A DNA stretch of 17,585 nt from an uncultured Burkholderiaceae bacterium. GTDB lineage: Bacteria > Pseudomonadota > Gammaproteobacteria > Burkholderiales > Burkholderiaceae_C. The position numbers and the translations under genes were made by a program. Shown here piece by piece: positions 7,122-15,147 of the stretch. The DNA lies in NCBI GenBank assembly GCA_938022295.1, contig CALIDR010000090.1:1-17585 (forward strand), written 5' to 3'. The first letter of the stretch is position 1; each line of letters begins with the position of its first letter. The notes below the pieces were generated by a model. The model was not told where the DNA came from, made no database searches, and saw nothing but the letters and a program-made list of their open reading frames with translations.

Positions 7122-9715
7122 GCCGCCGCCGGGCGCGGTGCCGGCTCGCGCTTCAGCCGCGCGCGCTGCGCGGCGATCACGACGCCGAGCAGGAGAAGCG
7201 CCGGCAGGTACATCCACTCCTTGGCGGGGCGCTGCGCCGGCATCTCGATCGTCGTGATCCGGAAGCCCTGCTCGAGCCCGAGCTTCTCGGCCTGCGAGCC
7301 GAACGCGACCGCGCCGACCTGCACCTCGTCGCCGAGCGTCATCACCGTCAGCCCGAGGCGGCGCAGGCGCTCGCGCGCGGGGCCGGGCTCGCCCAGCGGC
7401 AGCAGCACGCCCTTGCGGATCTCCTTGCCGTCGAGGTTGACGCCCTCGACCCACACCCGCTTGCGCTCGCCCGCCGGCGCCTGCTCGATCAGCGTCATCA
7501 GCTCGCTGGCCGGGCGTTCCTCGTACGGCGGGTAGACCATGTCCCACCAGAAGCCGGGGCGGAACAGCGTGAACGTGACGAGCAGCAGCGCGACCGTCTC
7601 CCACCAGCGCGTCTTGACGATGAAGTAGCCCTGCGTCGCGGCGGCGAAGACGAGCATCGCCACCACGGCGCTGCCCACCGTGAGCGCCAGGTGCAGCGGG
7701 CCGGTGATGCCGATCAGCAGCAGCTGGGTGTTGAAGATGAACAGGAACGGCAGGATCGCCGTGCGCATGCTGTAGTAGAACGCGGTGACGCCGGTCCTGA
7801 TCGGGTCGGCGCGCGAGATCGCCGCCGCCGCGAACGACGCCAGCCCCACCGGCGGTGTCACGTCGGCCATCAGCCCGAAGTAGAAGACGAACAGGTGCAC
7901 CGCGATCAGCGGCACGAGCAGCCCGGCCTGCGCGCCGAGCTCGACCACGACGGGGGCCATCAGCGTCGAGACGACGATGTAGTTGGCCGTCGTCGGCAGC
8001 CCCATGCCGAGCACGAGGCTGATGAACGCCACCAGCACCAGCATCAGCATCAGGTTGCCGCCCGACAGGATCTCGACGACCTCGGTCATCACGAGGCCGA
8101 TGCCGGTCAGCGACACCGTGCCGACGATGATGCCCGCCGCCGCGGTGGCCACGCCGATGCCGATCATGTTGCGCGCGCCGGCCTCGAGGCCCGAGACGAG
8201 ATCCTTCCAGCCGAGCGCGGCGGCGGCGCCGAGCTCGCCGCGGCCGCGCAGCAGCGCGATCAGCGGGCGCTGGGTCAGGATCACGAAGATCATGAACATC
8301 GTCGCCCAGAACGCCGACAGCGCCGGCGACAGCTGCTCGACCATCAGGCACCAGATCAGCACGACGACCGACAGCAGGTAGTGCAGCCCGCTCTTTAGCG
8401 TGGGGCCCGTCTCGGGCAGCTCGAACACCGGCGCGTTCGGGTCGTCGAGCTTCAGCTCGGGCTGGCGCGAGCCGACCCACAGCAGGAAGCCGTAGGCGGC
8501 GAGCAGACCGACGCCGACGACGTAGATCGCCGCGCCGGGCAGCACGACCTTGAGCCAGCCGATGCCCCAGTAGACGGCACCGGCGAGCACGAGCAGGCCG
8601 CTGACCGTGATGCCGAACGCGAGCAGGCGCTGCGCGAACGTCGACGTCGTGCGCCGCGGCAGCCCCTGCAGCCCCGCCTTCAGCGCCTCGAGGTGGACGA
8701 TGTAGACGAGCGCGATGTACGAGATGACGGCCGGCAGGAAGGCGTGCTTCATCACCTCGGTGTAGGGGATGCCGACGTACTCGACCATCAGGAACGCCGC
8801 CGCGCCCATCACCGGCGGCATGATCTGGCCGTTGACCGAGCTCGAGACCTCGACCGCGCCGGCCTGGTCGCCGCGGTAGCCGACGCGCTTCATCAGCGGG
8901 ATCGTGAACGTGCCGGTGGTGACGACGTTGGCGATCGAGCTGCCGCTGATGATCCCGGTGGCCGCCGACGAGACCACGGCCGCCTTCGCCGGCCCGCCGC
9001 GCATGTGGCCGAGCAGCGCGAACGCGCTCTTGATGAAGTAGTTGCCGGCGCCGGCCTTGTCGAGCAGCGAGCCGAACAGGACGAACAGGAAGATGAAGCC
9101 GCTCGAGACGCCGAGCGCGACGCCGAACACGCCTTCCGTCGTCAGCCAGTAGTGCGACATCGCGCGCGCGAGCGAGGCGCCCTTGTGCGCGATCAGCTCG
9201 GGCATGTACGGCCCGGCGAACGTGTAGCCGAGGAAGACGACGGCGACGATCACCATCGGCAGCCCGAGCGCGCGGCGCGTGGCCTCGAGCAGGATCGCGA
9301 TGCCGGCGATCGCCACGTACAGGTCGACGTCGGTCGGCTGGCCGGGGCGCGTGGCGAGCTCGCGGTAGAAGAAGAACAGGTACGTCGCACAGAACGCGCC
9401 CGCCAGCGCGAGCACCCAGTCGACGATCGGCACCTTGTGGCGCGGCGAGCCGGCGAAGGCGGGGTACGCCATGAAGGCGAGGAACACCGCGAAGCCCAGG
9501 TGCACCGCGCGCGACTGGGTGTCGTTGACGACGCCCACGCCGAGCGCGAACGGCAGCGGCGAGGCGATCCACAGCTGGAACAGGCTCCACGCGAGCGCGA
9601 CGAGGAGGATCAGCTTCGAGACCACCGGCCCCGGGTTGCGGCCGCCGGTGTCGGTGTCGGCCGCGAGCTGGGCGACGTCGACGTCGCCGGTTCCGACGTT
9701 CTTCTTGTTCGGCAT
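7118..9715 (-). CDS. TRAP transporter fused permease (DctQ-DctM type, TAXI class) with C-terminal DUF3394-like domain
   Basis: This 865-residue membrane protein moves an organic acid or amino-acid-like solute into the cell using an ion gradient, together with a periplasmic TAXI binding protein. A first hydrophobic segment lies at about residues 30-50, followed by a small-subunit-like bundle. The large DctM part carries GSSIANVVTTGTF near residue 258, GLPTTANYIVVSTLMAP near 568 and ADVTPPVGLASFAAAAI near 620. After about residue 690 a soluble stretch, with LGDEVQVGAVAFGSQAEKLG, ends in a last membrane segment WMYLPALLLLGVVIAA; this matches my recollection of DUF3394 at the end of TAXI permeases. 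GGAGG about 8 bases before the ATG at 9715 supports the start. It lies downstream of the binding-protein gene and overlaps the racemase-like gene by 4 bases. The substrate is unknown. Confidence 0.93.
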   Translation of the reverse strand: MPNKKNVGTGDVDVAQLAADTDTGGRNPGPVVSKLILLVALAWSLFQLWIASPLPFALGVGVVNDTQSRAVHLGFAVFLAFMAYPAFAGSPRHKVPIVDWVLALAGAFCATYLFFFYRELATRPGQPTDVDLYVAIAGIAILLEATRRALGLPMVIVAVVFLGYTFAGPYMPELIAHKGASLARAMSHYWLTTEGVFGVALGVSSGFIFLFVLFGSLLDKAGAGNYFIKSAFALLGHMRGGPAKAAVVSSAATGIISGSSIANVVTTGTFTIPLMKRVGYRGDQAGAVEVSSSVNGQIMPPVMGAAAFLMVEYVGIPYTEVMKHAFLPAVISYIALVYIVHLEALKAGLQGLPRRTTSTFAQRLLAFGITVSGLLVLAGAVYWGIGWLKVVLPGAAIYVVGVGLLAAYGFLLWVGSRQPELKLDDPNAPVFELPETGPTLKSGLHYLLSVVVLIWCLMVEQLSPALSAFWATMFMIFVILTQRPLIALLRGRGELGAAAALGWKDLVSGLEAGARNMIGIGVATAAAGIIVGTVSLTGIGLVMTEVVEILSGGNLMLMLVLVAFISLVLGMGLPTTANYIVVSTLMAPVVVELGAQAGLLVPLIAVHLFVFYFGLMADVTPPVGLASFAAAAISRADPIRTGVTAFYYSMRTAILPFLFIFNTQLLLIGITGPLHLALTVGSAVVAMLVFAAATQGYFIVKTRWWETVALLLVTFTLFRPGFWWDMVYPPYEERPASELMTLIEQAPAGERKRVWVEGVNLDGKEIRKGVLLPLGEPGPARERLRRLGLTVMTLGDEVQVGAVAFGSQAEKLGLEQGFRITTIEMPAQRPAKEWMYLPALLLLGVVIAAQRARLKREPAPRPAAA

Positions 9716-9747
9716 CGCGCGCTCCTCCGGTTCCTGTTCGCTGGCCC

Positions 9748-9779
9748 GAAAACCAGACAGGCCCCGCGCGTGGGGCCTG
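9748..9779 (-). terminator. Terminator-like hairpin between binding-protein and permease genes
   Basis: A perfect 8-bp inverted repeat CAGGCCCC/GGGGCCTG with a 6-base loop (9758-9779) is followed on the minus strand by TCTGGTTTT. A second hairpin CCGCGG-GCGAG-CCGCGG lies just upstream at 9799-9815. The weak T-tract suggests partial termination or protection of the upstream mRNA, which would keep the binding protein in excess over the permease. Confidence 0.5.
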
Positions 9780-9837
9780 CCGGGTCGGCCACGGCCGGCC
9801 GCGGGCGAGCCGCGGCGCGGCCGTCAACGGGCGCAGG

Positions 9838-10830
9838 TTACATCCAGCCCTTTTCCTTGTAGTACTTCACCGCGCCGGGGTGCAGCGGCGCCGAGATGCC
9901 GTTCTTGATCATCTCCTTCGGGTCGAGCGCGCCGAACGCCGGGTGCAGCTTCTTGAAGTCCTCGAGGCGGTCGAACACCGCCTTGACCAGTTCGTAGACC
10001 GTCGCCTCCGGCACCTTGGCCGAGGTCACGAACGTGGCCATCACGCCGTAGGTGGGCGTCGGGTTCGGGTGGCCGGCGTACAGGCCGCCGGGGATGTTGA
10101 CCGCGGCGTAGTACGGCCGCTCCTTGACGAGCTTGTCGACCGCCGGGCCCTGCAGCGGCACCAGCCGCGCGCCGCACGTCGTGATCGGGTCCTGGATGTT
10201 CGCGCTCGGGTGGCCGACGCCGTAGAAGAAGGCGTCGATCTTGTTGTCGCACAGCGCGGGGCCGTGCTCGTCGGCCTTCAGCTCGGAGGCAAGGGCGAAG
10301 TCGCGCGTCGTCCAGCCGAGCGCGTTCATCAGTTCCTCCATCGACGCGCGGGTGCCCGAGCCCGGGTTGCCGATGTTGACGCGCTTGCCCTTGAGGTCTT
10401 CGAGCTTGGTGATGTTGGCTTCCTTGCGCGAGAGCACGGTGAACGGCTCGGGGTGCAGCGAGAACACGGCGCGCAGGTCGGCGAACTTGCCGTCCTTCTC
10501 GAACGTGCTGGTGCCGTTCATCGCGTGGAACTGCCAGTCGGACTGGGCGACGCCGAAGTCGAGGTCGCCGCTGCGCAGCGTGTTGATGTTGAACACCGAC
10601 CCGCCGGTCGACTCGACCGAGCAGCGGATGCCGTGGCGCGCGCGGTCCATGTTCATCAGCCGGCAGATCGCGCCGCCGGCGGCGTAGTAGACGCCGGTGA
10701 CGCCGCCGGTGCCGATCGTGAGGAACTTCTGCTGCGCGAACGCGGGCGACGCCGGCAGCGCGAAGGCGGCGGCCGCCGCGGCGGCGGCGAGCAGCGGGCG
10801 CAGGGCGGGGAAGGAACGGTCACGGTGCAT
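9838..10830 (-). CDS. TAXI family TRAP transporter solute-binding protein
   Basis: This 330-residue periplasmic protein captures the solute for the TRAP permease. A signal peptide is visible: positive residues at 3-11, an alanine-rich core and SPAFA-QQ with cleavage after about residue 32. The mature protein begins FLTIGTGGVTGVYYAAGGAICRLMN and contains GIRCSVESTGGS, FGVAQSDWQF and KGKRVNIGNPGSGTRA, all characteristic of TAXI (TRAP-associated extracytoplasmic immunogenic) proteins. The ATG at 10830 was chosen because AGGAG sits about 7 bases upstream and the signal peptide then starts properly; the open frame upstream adds a tail without these features. It lies 108 bases after the aminotransferase gene and 122 bases before the permease. 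Confidence 0.95.
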   Translation of the reverse strand: MHRDRSFPALRPLLAAAAAAAAFALPASPAFAQQKFLTIGTGGVTGVYYAAGGAICRLMNMDRARHGIRCSVESTGGSVFNINTLRSGDLDFGVAQSDWQFHAMNGTSTFEKDGKFADLRAVFSLHPEPFTVLSRKEANITKLEDLKGKRVNIGNPGSGTRASMEELMNALGWTTRDFALASELKADEHGPALCDNKIDAFFYGVGHPSANIQDPITTCGARLVPLQGPAVDKLVKERPYYAAVNIPGGLYAGHPNPTPTYGVMATFVTSAKVPEATVYELVKAVFDRLEDFKKLHPAFGALDPKEMIKNGISAPLHPGAVKYYKEKGWM

Positions 10831-10875
10831 GCAGTGCTCCTGGCTGAAGTCGGGGATGGGAGGGAATGCAGGGGT

Positions 10876-10890
10876 TCGGGGTGGCCCCGA
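10876..10890 (-). repeat. Small inverted repeat in the aminotransferase-TAXI gap
   Basis: TCGGGG-TGG-CCCCGA forms a perfect 6-bp stem in the 108-base gap between the aminotransferase stop and the binding-protein start. No T-tract follows on the minus strand. It could be a mild transcript barrier or have no role. Confidence 0.3.
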
Positions 10891-10938
10891 GGGGGATTCG
10901 AATTCTTTCACCGCCGAGGGTTCTGTCACCCGCGGGTT

Positions 10939-12300
10939 TCACCGGGGCCTGGTCTCGGCATCCATCGCGGCGCCCGTCGAGGCGATCGCAGCGTCGATCG
11001 CCGCGGCGAGCCGCTCGACGATCGCGTCCAACTCCGCATCGGAAACGATGAACGGCGGCGCGAGCAGCACGTGGTCGCCTAGCCGGCCGTCGATCGTGCC
11101 GCCCATCGGGTAGACCATCAGCCCGCGCGCCATCGCCTCGCGCTTGACGGCCGCATGCAGCTTGCGTGCCGGGTCGAACGGGGCCTTCGTCGCGCGGTCG
11201 TGCACCAGTTCGAGGCCCCAGAACAGGCCGCGGCCGCGGATGTCCCCGACATGGGGATGCGCGCCGAGCGCGTGGCACAGCCGCTCGGCCAGGCCCCGCC
11301 CCTGGCGCTGCACGCGCGCGAGCAGACCGTCGCGCTCGATCACCTGCTGCACCGCGAGTGCGGCCGCGCACGCCACCGCGTGGCCGATGTAGGTGTGGCC
11401 GTGGTGGAACATGCCGCTGCCGCGCGCGAACGCGTCGACGACGTGGCGCTGCGCGAGCACGGCGCCGATGGGCTGGTAGCCGCCGCCCAGGCCCTTGGCC
11501 ACCGTCAGCAGGTCGGGCACGACGCCTTCCTGCTCGCACGCGTGCAGCGTGCCGGTGCGGCCCATGCCGCACATCACCTCGTCGAGGATCAGCAGGATGC
11601 CGTGGCGGTCGCACAGCTCGCGCACGCCCTTCAGGTAGCCGGGCACCGGCGGCAGCGCGCCGGCGGTGGCGCCCACCACCGTCTCGGCGACGAAGGCGAT
11701 CACGCGCTCGCCGCCCAGGCGGCCGATCGTCTCGGCGAGCTCGGCGACGAGCCGCCGGCCGTACTGTTCCGGCGTCTCGTCGGCGCCGCGGTCGCGGTAC
11801 TCGTAGCACGGCGACACGTGCGTGACCGGGATCAGCAGCGGCGCGAACTGGCGCCGACGCCACTCGTTGCCGCCGACCGCGAGCGCGCCGAGCGTGTTGC
11901 CGTGGTAGCTCTGCCGGCGGGCGATGAAGTGCTCGCGCTGCGGCTGCCCGATCTCGACGAAGTACTGGCGCGCCATCTTCAGCGCCGCCTCGACCGCCTC
12001 CGAGCCGCCGCTGACGAAGTAGGCGTGGCTGGTGCCCGCCGGTGCGCGGGCGACGAGATGCGCCGCGAGCCGCTCGGCGACCTCGGTCGTGAAGAAGCTC
12101 GTGTGCGCGTAGGCGATGCGGTCGATCTGCGCGTGCATCGCCGCGATCACGTCGGGGTGGCCGTGGCCGAGGCACGACACGGCGGCGCCGCCCGAGGCGT
12201 CGATGTACGTGCGGCCGTCGGCGTCGACGATCGTCGCGCCGTGGCCGCCGACGGCCACCGGCAGCCGTGAGCCGAGCTGGCGGTGAAGGACCTGGGTCAT
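10939..12300 (-). CDS. Class-III pyridoxal-phosphate-dependent aminotransferase
   Basis: The 453-residue product belongs to the omega-amino-acid/acetylornithine type aminotransferases. It has DADGRTYIDASGGAAVSCLGH, FVSGGSEAVEAALKMAR with the phosphate-binding loop at 97-101, YHGNTLGAL, LLILDEVMCGMGRTG with Asp240 contacting the PLP ring nitrogen, and LTVAKGLGGGYQPIGAV with Lys269 forming the internal aldimine. The family moves amino groups between an amine or omega-amino acid and a keto acid; databases often call this subgroup an aspartate aminotransferase family protein without proof of substrate. GGGAG lies 5 bases before the ATG at 12300. The gene heads the minus-strand group followed by TAXI-TRAP genes and the racemase-like gene, which suggests a role in breaking down the imported compound. 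It is divergent from the yccU-like gene. Confidence 0.92.
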   Translation of the reverse strand: MTQVLHRQLGSRLPVAVGGHGATIVDADGRTYIDASGGAAVSCLGHGHPDVIAAMHAQIDRIAYAHTSFFTTEVAERLAAHLVARAPAGTSHAYFVSGGSEAVEAALKMARQYFVEIGQPQREHFIARRQSYHGNTLGALAVGGNEWRRRQFAPLLIPVTHVSPCYEYRDRGADETPEQYGRRLVAELAETIGRLGGERVIAFVAETVVGATAGALPPVPGYLKGVRELCDRHGILLILDEVMCGMGRTGTLHACEQEGVVPDLLTVAKGLGGGYQPIGAVLAQRHVVDAFARGSGMFHHGHTYIGHAVACAAALAVQQVIERDGLLARVQRQGRGLAERLCHALGAHPHVGDIRGRGLFWGLELVHDRATKAPFDPARKLHAAVKREAMARGLMVYPMGGTIDGRLGDHVLLAPPFIVSDAELDAIVERLAAAIDAAIASTGAAMDAETRPR

Positions 12301-12352
12301 CGCGTCTCCCGACAGGGTGGAACACCGATTCTGGCGCGCCCGCGCCGTTCGC

Positions 12353-12358
12353 TACAGT
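12353..12358 (+). promoter_or_regulatory. Candidate -10 box just upstream of the CoA-binding protein gene
   Basis: TACAGT ends 8 bases before the ATG at 12367, so a transcript starting the usual 6-7 bases downstream would have almost no 5' leader. No strong -35 box is visible (TTCTGG at 12329-12334, spacing 18). The 66-base divergent gap must also hold the promoter for the aminotransferase operon, which I could not identify. Confidence 0.3.
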
Positions 12359-12366
12359 CGGGGCGC

Positions 12367-12843
12367 ATGGACGTCGACATCGCCACGCTGCGCCGCATCC
12401 TGAAGAACTGCCGCACGGTCGCCGTCGTCGGCCTGTCGGCCGAGTGGCACCGGCCGAGCTTCTTCGTCGCCAAGTACCTGCAGGAGCACGGCTACCGCGC
12501 GATCCCGGTCAACCCGCGCTACGCCGGCGGCCGGATTCTCGGCGAGCGCTGCTTCGCCCGGCTCGAGGACATCGGCGAGCCGGTCGACATGGTCGACGTC
12601 TTCCGCCGCACCGACGACATGCCGCCGATCGCGCGCAGCGCGGTGGCGATCGGCGCGAAGTGCCTGTGGCAGCAGATCGGCGTCGTGAGCGCCGAGGCCG
12701 ACGCGATCGCGCGCGCCGCCGGGCTGGCGAGCGTCGCCGACCGCTGCGTGAAGATCGAGCACGCGCGCCTGTTCGGCGGCCTGCACTGGGCGGGCGTCAA
12801 CACGCGCGTGATCTCGGCCCGGCGGCCGCTGTGGGTCGCCTGA
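12367..12843 (+). CDS. YccU-type CoA-binding domain protein
   Basis: The 158-residue product is a single Rossmann-type CoA-binding domain of the YccU/COG1832 family. It shows RTVAVVGLSAEWHRPSFFVA at 16-35, with the nucleotide-binding loop VVGLS at 20-24, then YRAIPVNPRY at 43-52 and DRCVKIEHARL at 125-135, the conserved C-terminal block. Its length is normal for the family. The precise biochemical role of these proteins is not established. The ATG at 12367 was chosen over the GTG at 12283 because the latter would overlap the divergent aminotransferase start and adds residues without family similarity. It lies 16 bases upstream of metY, so the two are probably co-transcribed. Confidence 0.9.
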   Translation: MDVDIATLRRILKNCRTVAVVGLSAEWHRPSFFVAKYLQEHGYRAIPVNPRYAGGRILGERCFARLEDIGEPVDMVDVFRRTDDMPPIARSAVAIGAKCLWQQIGVVSAEADAIARAAGLASVADRCVKIEHARLFGGLHWAGVNTRVISARRPLWVA

Positions 12844-12859
12844 GCGCAGGAGCCGCGCG

Positions 12860-14161
12860 ATGGCCGACCGCGAATTCCGCCCCGAGACGCTGGCGATCCA
12901 CGCCGGGCAGATCCCCGACGCCGCCACCGGCGCGCGTGCGCTGCCGATCTACCAGACGACGAGCTTCGTCTTCGACAGCGCCGACCACGCGGCGAGCCTG
13001 TTCAACCTGCAGACGTTCGGCAACGTCTACTCGCGGCTGTCGAACCCGACGGTGGCCGCGCTGGAGGAACGCGTCGCCGCGCTCGAGGGCGGCCGCGCCG
13101 GCGTCGCGGCGGCGAGCGGCATGGCCGCCGAGGCGCTCGCGCTGATGACGATCGTGCAGGCCGGCGACCATGTCGTCGCCGCCGCAGCCCTGTACGGCGG
13201 CACGGTGACGATGCTGGCGGTGAACCTGGCGAAGTTCGGCGTCGAGACGACGTTCGTCGACGCGACGAACCCCGAGGCGTTCGCCGCCGCGATGCGGCCG
13301 AACACGCGTGCGGTGTTCGCCGAGAGCCTGGGCAACCCGAGCCTCGTCGTGCTCGACATCGCCGCGGTGGCCGACGTCGCGCACGCGCACGGCGTGCCGC
13401 TCGTGATCGACAACACGGTGCCGAGCCCCTTCCTGTGCCAGCCGATCGCGCACGGCGCCGACGTCGTCGTGCACAGCGCCACCAAGTACCTCGCCGGCCA
13501 CGGCACGACGCTCGGCGGCGTCGTCGTCGAGAGCGGCCGCTTCCCTTGGGACAACGGCAAGTTCCCAGGCATGACGCAGCCGAGCCCGGGCTACCACGGC
13601 GTGAAGTTCTACGAGACGTTCGGCGACTTCGGCTTCACGATGCGCTGCCGTATGGAGACGCTGCGCGTCTACGGCGCCGCACTCGCCCCGATGAGCGCGT
13701 GGCAGATCCTGCAGGGCGTCGAGACGCTGCACGTGCGCATGGAGCGCCACTGCGCGAACGCGCGCCGGGTGGCCGAGTTCCTGCGCGACCACCCGCGCGT
13801 TCGCTGGGTGAACTACCCCGGGCTGCCCGACCACCCGCAGCACGCGCTGCTGGAGCGCCAGATGCGCCGCGTCGACGGCGCCCCCGGCGCGTCGGGCCTG
13901 CTCGCGTTCGGCATCGAGGGCGGCGTAGAGGCCGGCGTCAGGTTCATCGAGGCGGCGCGGTTCATGAGCCACCTCGCGAACATCGGCGACACGCGCACGC
14001 TCATCATCCACCCCGCGAGCACGACGCACCGCCAGCTCGACGAGGCGCAGCAGCGCGCCGCGGGCGTCACGCCCGACATGGTGCGGATGTCGGTCGGGCT
14101 CGAACACGTCGACGACATCCTCTGGGACATCGACCAGGCGCTCGCCAAGGCGGGCGCCTAG
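12860..14161 (+). CDS. metY: O-acetylhomoserine sulfhydrylase / aminocarboxypropyltransferase
   Basis: This PLP enzyme of the Cys/Met metabolism family makes homocysteine directly from O-acetylhomoserine and sulfide, or methionine from methanethiol. The 433-residue length fits MetY, which is longer than MetB or MetC (about 380-400). Motifs are FRPETLAIHAGQIPD, ALPIYQTTSFVF, YSRLSNPTVAALEERVAALEGG, the aspartate block LVIDNTVPSP (Asp184), and HSATKYLAGHGTTLGG with Lys209 as the PLP lysine. The segment FPWDNGKFPGMTQPSPGYHG is typical of MetY rather than MetB. GGAG lies 7 bases before the ATG. It follows the CoA-binding gene and precedes the SDR gene by 65 bases with no clear terminator between. 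No SAM riboswitch or other methionine-responsive leader was seen. Confidence 0.95.
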   Translation: MADREFRPETLAIHAGQIPDAATGARALPIYQTTSFVFDSADHAASLFNLQTFGNVYSRLSNPTVAALEERVAALEGGRAGVAAASGMAAEALALMTIVQAGDHVVAAAALYGGTVTMLAVNLAKFGVETTFVDATNPEAFAAAMRPNTRAVFAESLGNPSLVVLDIAAVADVAHAHGVPLVIDNTVPSPFLCQPIAHGADVVVHSATKYLAGHGTTLGGVVVESGRFPWDNGKFPGMTQPSPGYHGVKFYETFGDFGFTMRCRMETLRVYGAALAPMSAWQILQGVETLHVRMERHCANARRVAEFLRDHPRVRWVNYPGLPDHPQHALLERQMRRVDGAPGASGLLAFGIEGGVEAGVRFIEAARFMSHLANIGDTRTLIIHPASTTHRQLDEAQQRAAGVTPDMVRMSVGLEHVDDILWDIDQALAKAGA

Positions 14162-14226
14162 CGGCCGGGCACGCACGAAGGCGTCGCGACCCGGCGCAGC
14201 TCACCGAGACGAACGAAGGAGACGGC

Positions 14227-15135
14227 ATGTACCAGCCCGACCTGATGGCCGGCCAGCGCATCCTCGTGACCGGCGGCGGCACGGGGCTCGGCCGCGCGAT
14301 GGCCGAGCAGTTCCTCGCGCTCGGCGCCGACGTCGCGATCTGCGGCCGCCGCAAGGCGGTGTGCGACGAGACGGCCGCGACGTGGCGCGAGCGCTTCCCG
14401 GCGCGCCGCGTCGACACGTTCGGCGTCGACATCCGCGACGCCGCGGCGGTCGACGCGATGGTGCAGGCGCTGTTCGACGGCGGCGGGCTGACCGCGCTCG
14501 TCAACAACGCCGCCGGCAACTTCATCGCGCCGACCGAGAGCCTGTCGCCGCGCGCGTTCGACGCCGTCGCCAACATCGTCTTCCACGGCACGTTCTACGT
14601 CACGCAGGCGGTCGGCAAGCGCTGGATCGCGCAGGCGAAGGCGGGCGCGTGGACGCCCGGCATGCCGTACCGCAGCGTGATGAGCATCGTCGTGACCTGG
14701 GTCGACAACGGCAGCCCGTACGTCGTGCCGAGCGCGATGAGCAAGGCCGGCATCGACGTGATGACGAAGTCGCTCGCCGTCGAGTGGGCCAGGTACGGCG
14801 TCCGCCTCAACGCCGTGGGGCCGGGCGAGATCCCGACCGAGGGCATGAGCAAGCGGCTGAACCCGGGAGAGGAGCCCGGCGCGCGCAGCCGCGAGCGCAA
14901 CCCGATGGGCCGCCCGGGCGAGATGCGCGAACTGGCCCACCTCGCGACGTTCCTCCTCGCCCCCGGCCGGTGCGACTGGCTCACCGGCCAGACCATCATG
15001 ATGGACGGCGGCAACGCGCTGGCCACCGGCGGCAACTTCTACGGGCTGCGCAGCTGGAGCGACGACGACTGGCGCGCCGCGCGCGAGCGCATCGAGGCGC
15101 AGAATGCCGCCGACAAGGCCGGTCGAACCACCTGA
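14227..15135 (+). CDS. Short-chain dehydrogenase/reductase, 2,4-dienoyl-CoA reductase-like
   Basis: The 302-residue product has the NAD(P)-binding motif TGGGTGLG at 15-22, CGRR at 39-42 consistent with NADPH, and NNAAGNFIAPTE at 93-104, which matches the dienoyl-CoA reductase branch of the SDR family. Instead of the classical YxxxK it carries PSAMSKAG with Ser169 and Lys173, as DECR1-type enzymes do. The position of the DECR1 catalytic Tyr appears to be Trp158. A Tyr at 165 lies close by. The C-terminal GQTIMMDGGNALATGG is standard. AAGGAG five bases before the ATG at 14227 fixes the start. It is 12 bases upstream of the acyl-CoA synthetase gene, which fits a role in reducing an unsaturated acyl-CoA. 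The exact substrate is inferred from the family, not shown. Confidence 0.88.
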   Translation: MYQPDLMAGQRILVTGGGTGLGRAMAEQFLALGADVAICGRRKAVCDETAATWRERFPARRVDTFGVDIRDAAAVDAMVQALFDGGGLTALVNNAAGNFIAPTESLSPRAFDAVANIVFHGTFYVTQAVGKRWIAQAKAGAWTPGMPYRSVMSIVVTWVDNGSPYVVPSAMSKAGIDVMTKSLAVEWARYGVRLNAVGPGEIPTEGMSKRLNPGEEPGARSRERNPMGRPGEMRELAHLATFLLAPGRCDWLTGQTIMMDGGNALATGGNFYGLRSWSDDDWRAARERIEAQNAADKAGRTT

Positions 15136-15147
15136 CGGGGGCTTGCG

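Noticed and set aside
7122..9827. Extension of the racemase-like frame upstream to 9827, giving one 1117-codon frame
   Set aside because: Only the last 216 codons carry family motifs; the upstream part is an out-of-frame shadow of the TRAP permease.
13435..14226. Extension of the SDR frame upstream across metY
   Set aside because: It overlaps metY out of frame and is Arg-rich without motifs; AAGGAG before 14227 marks the true start.
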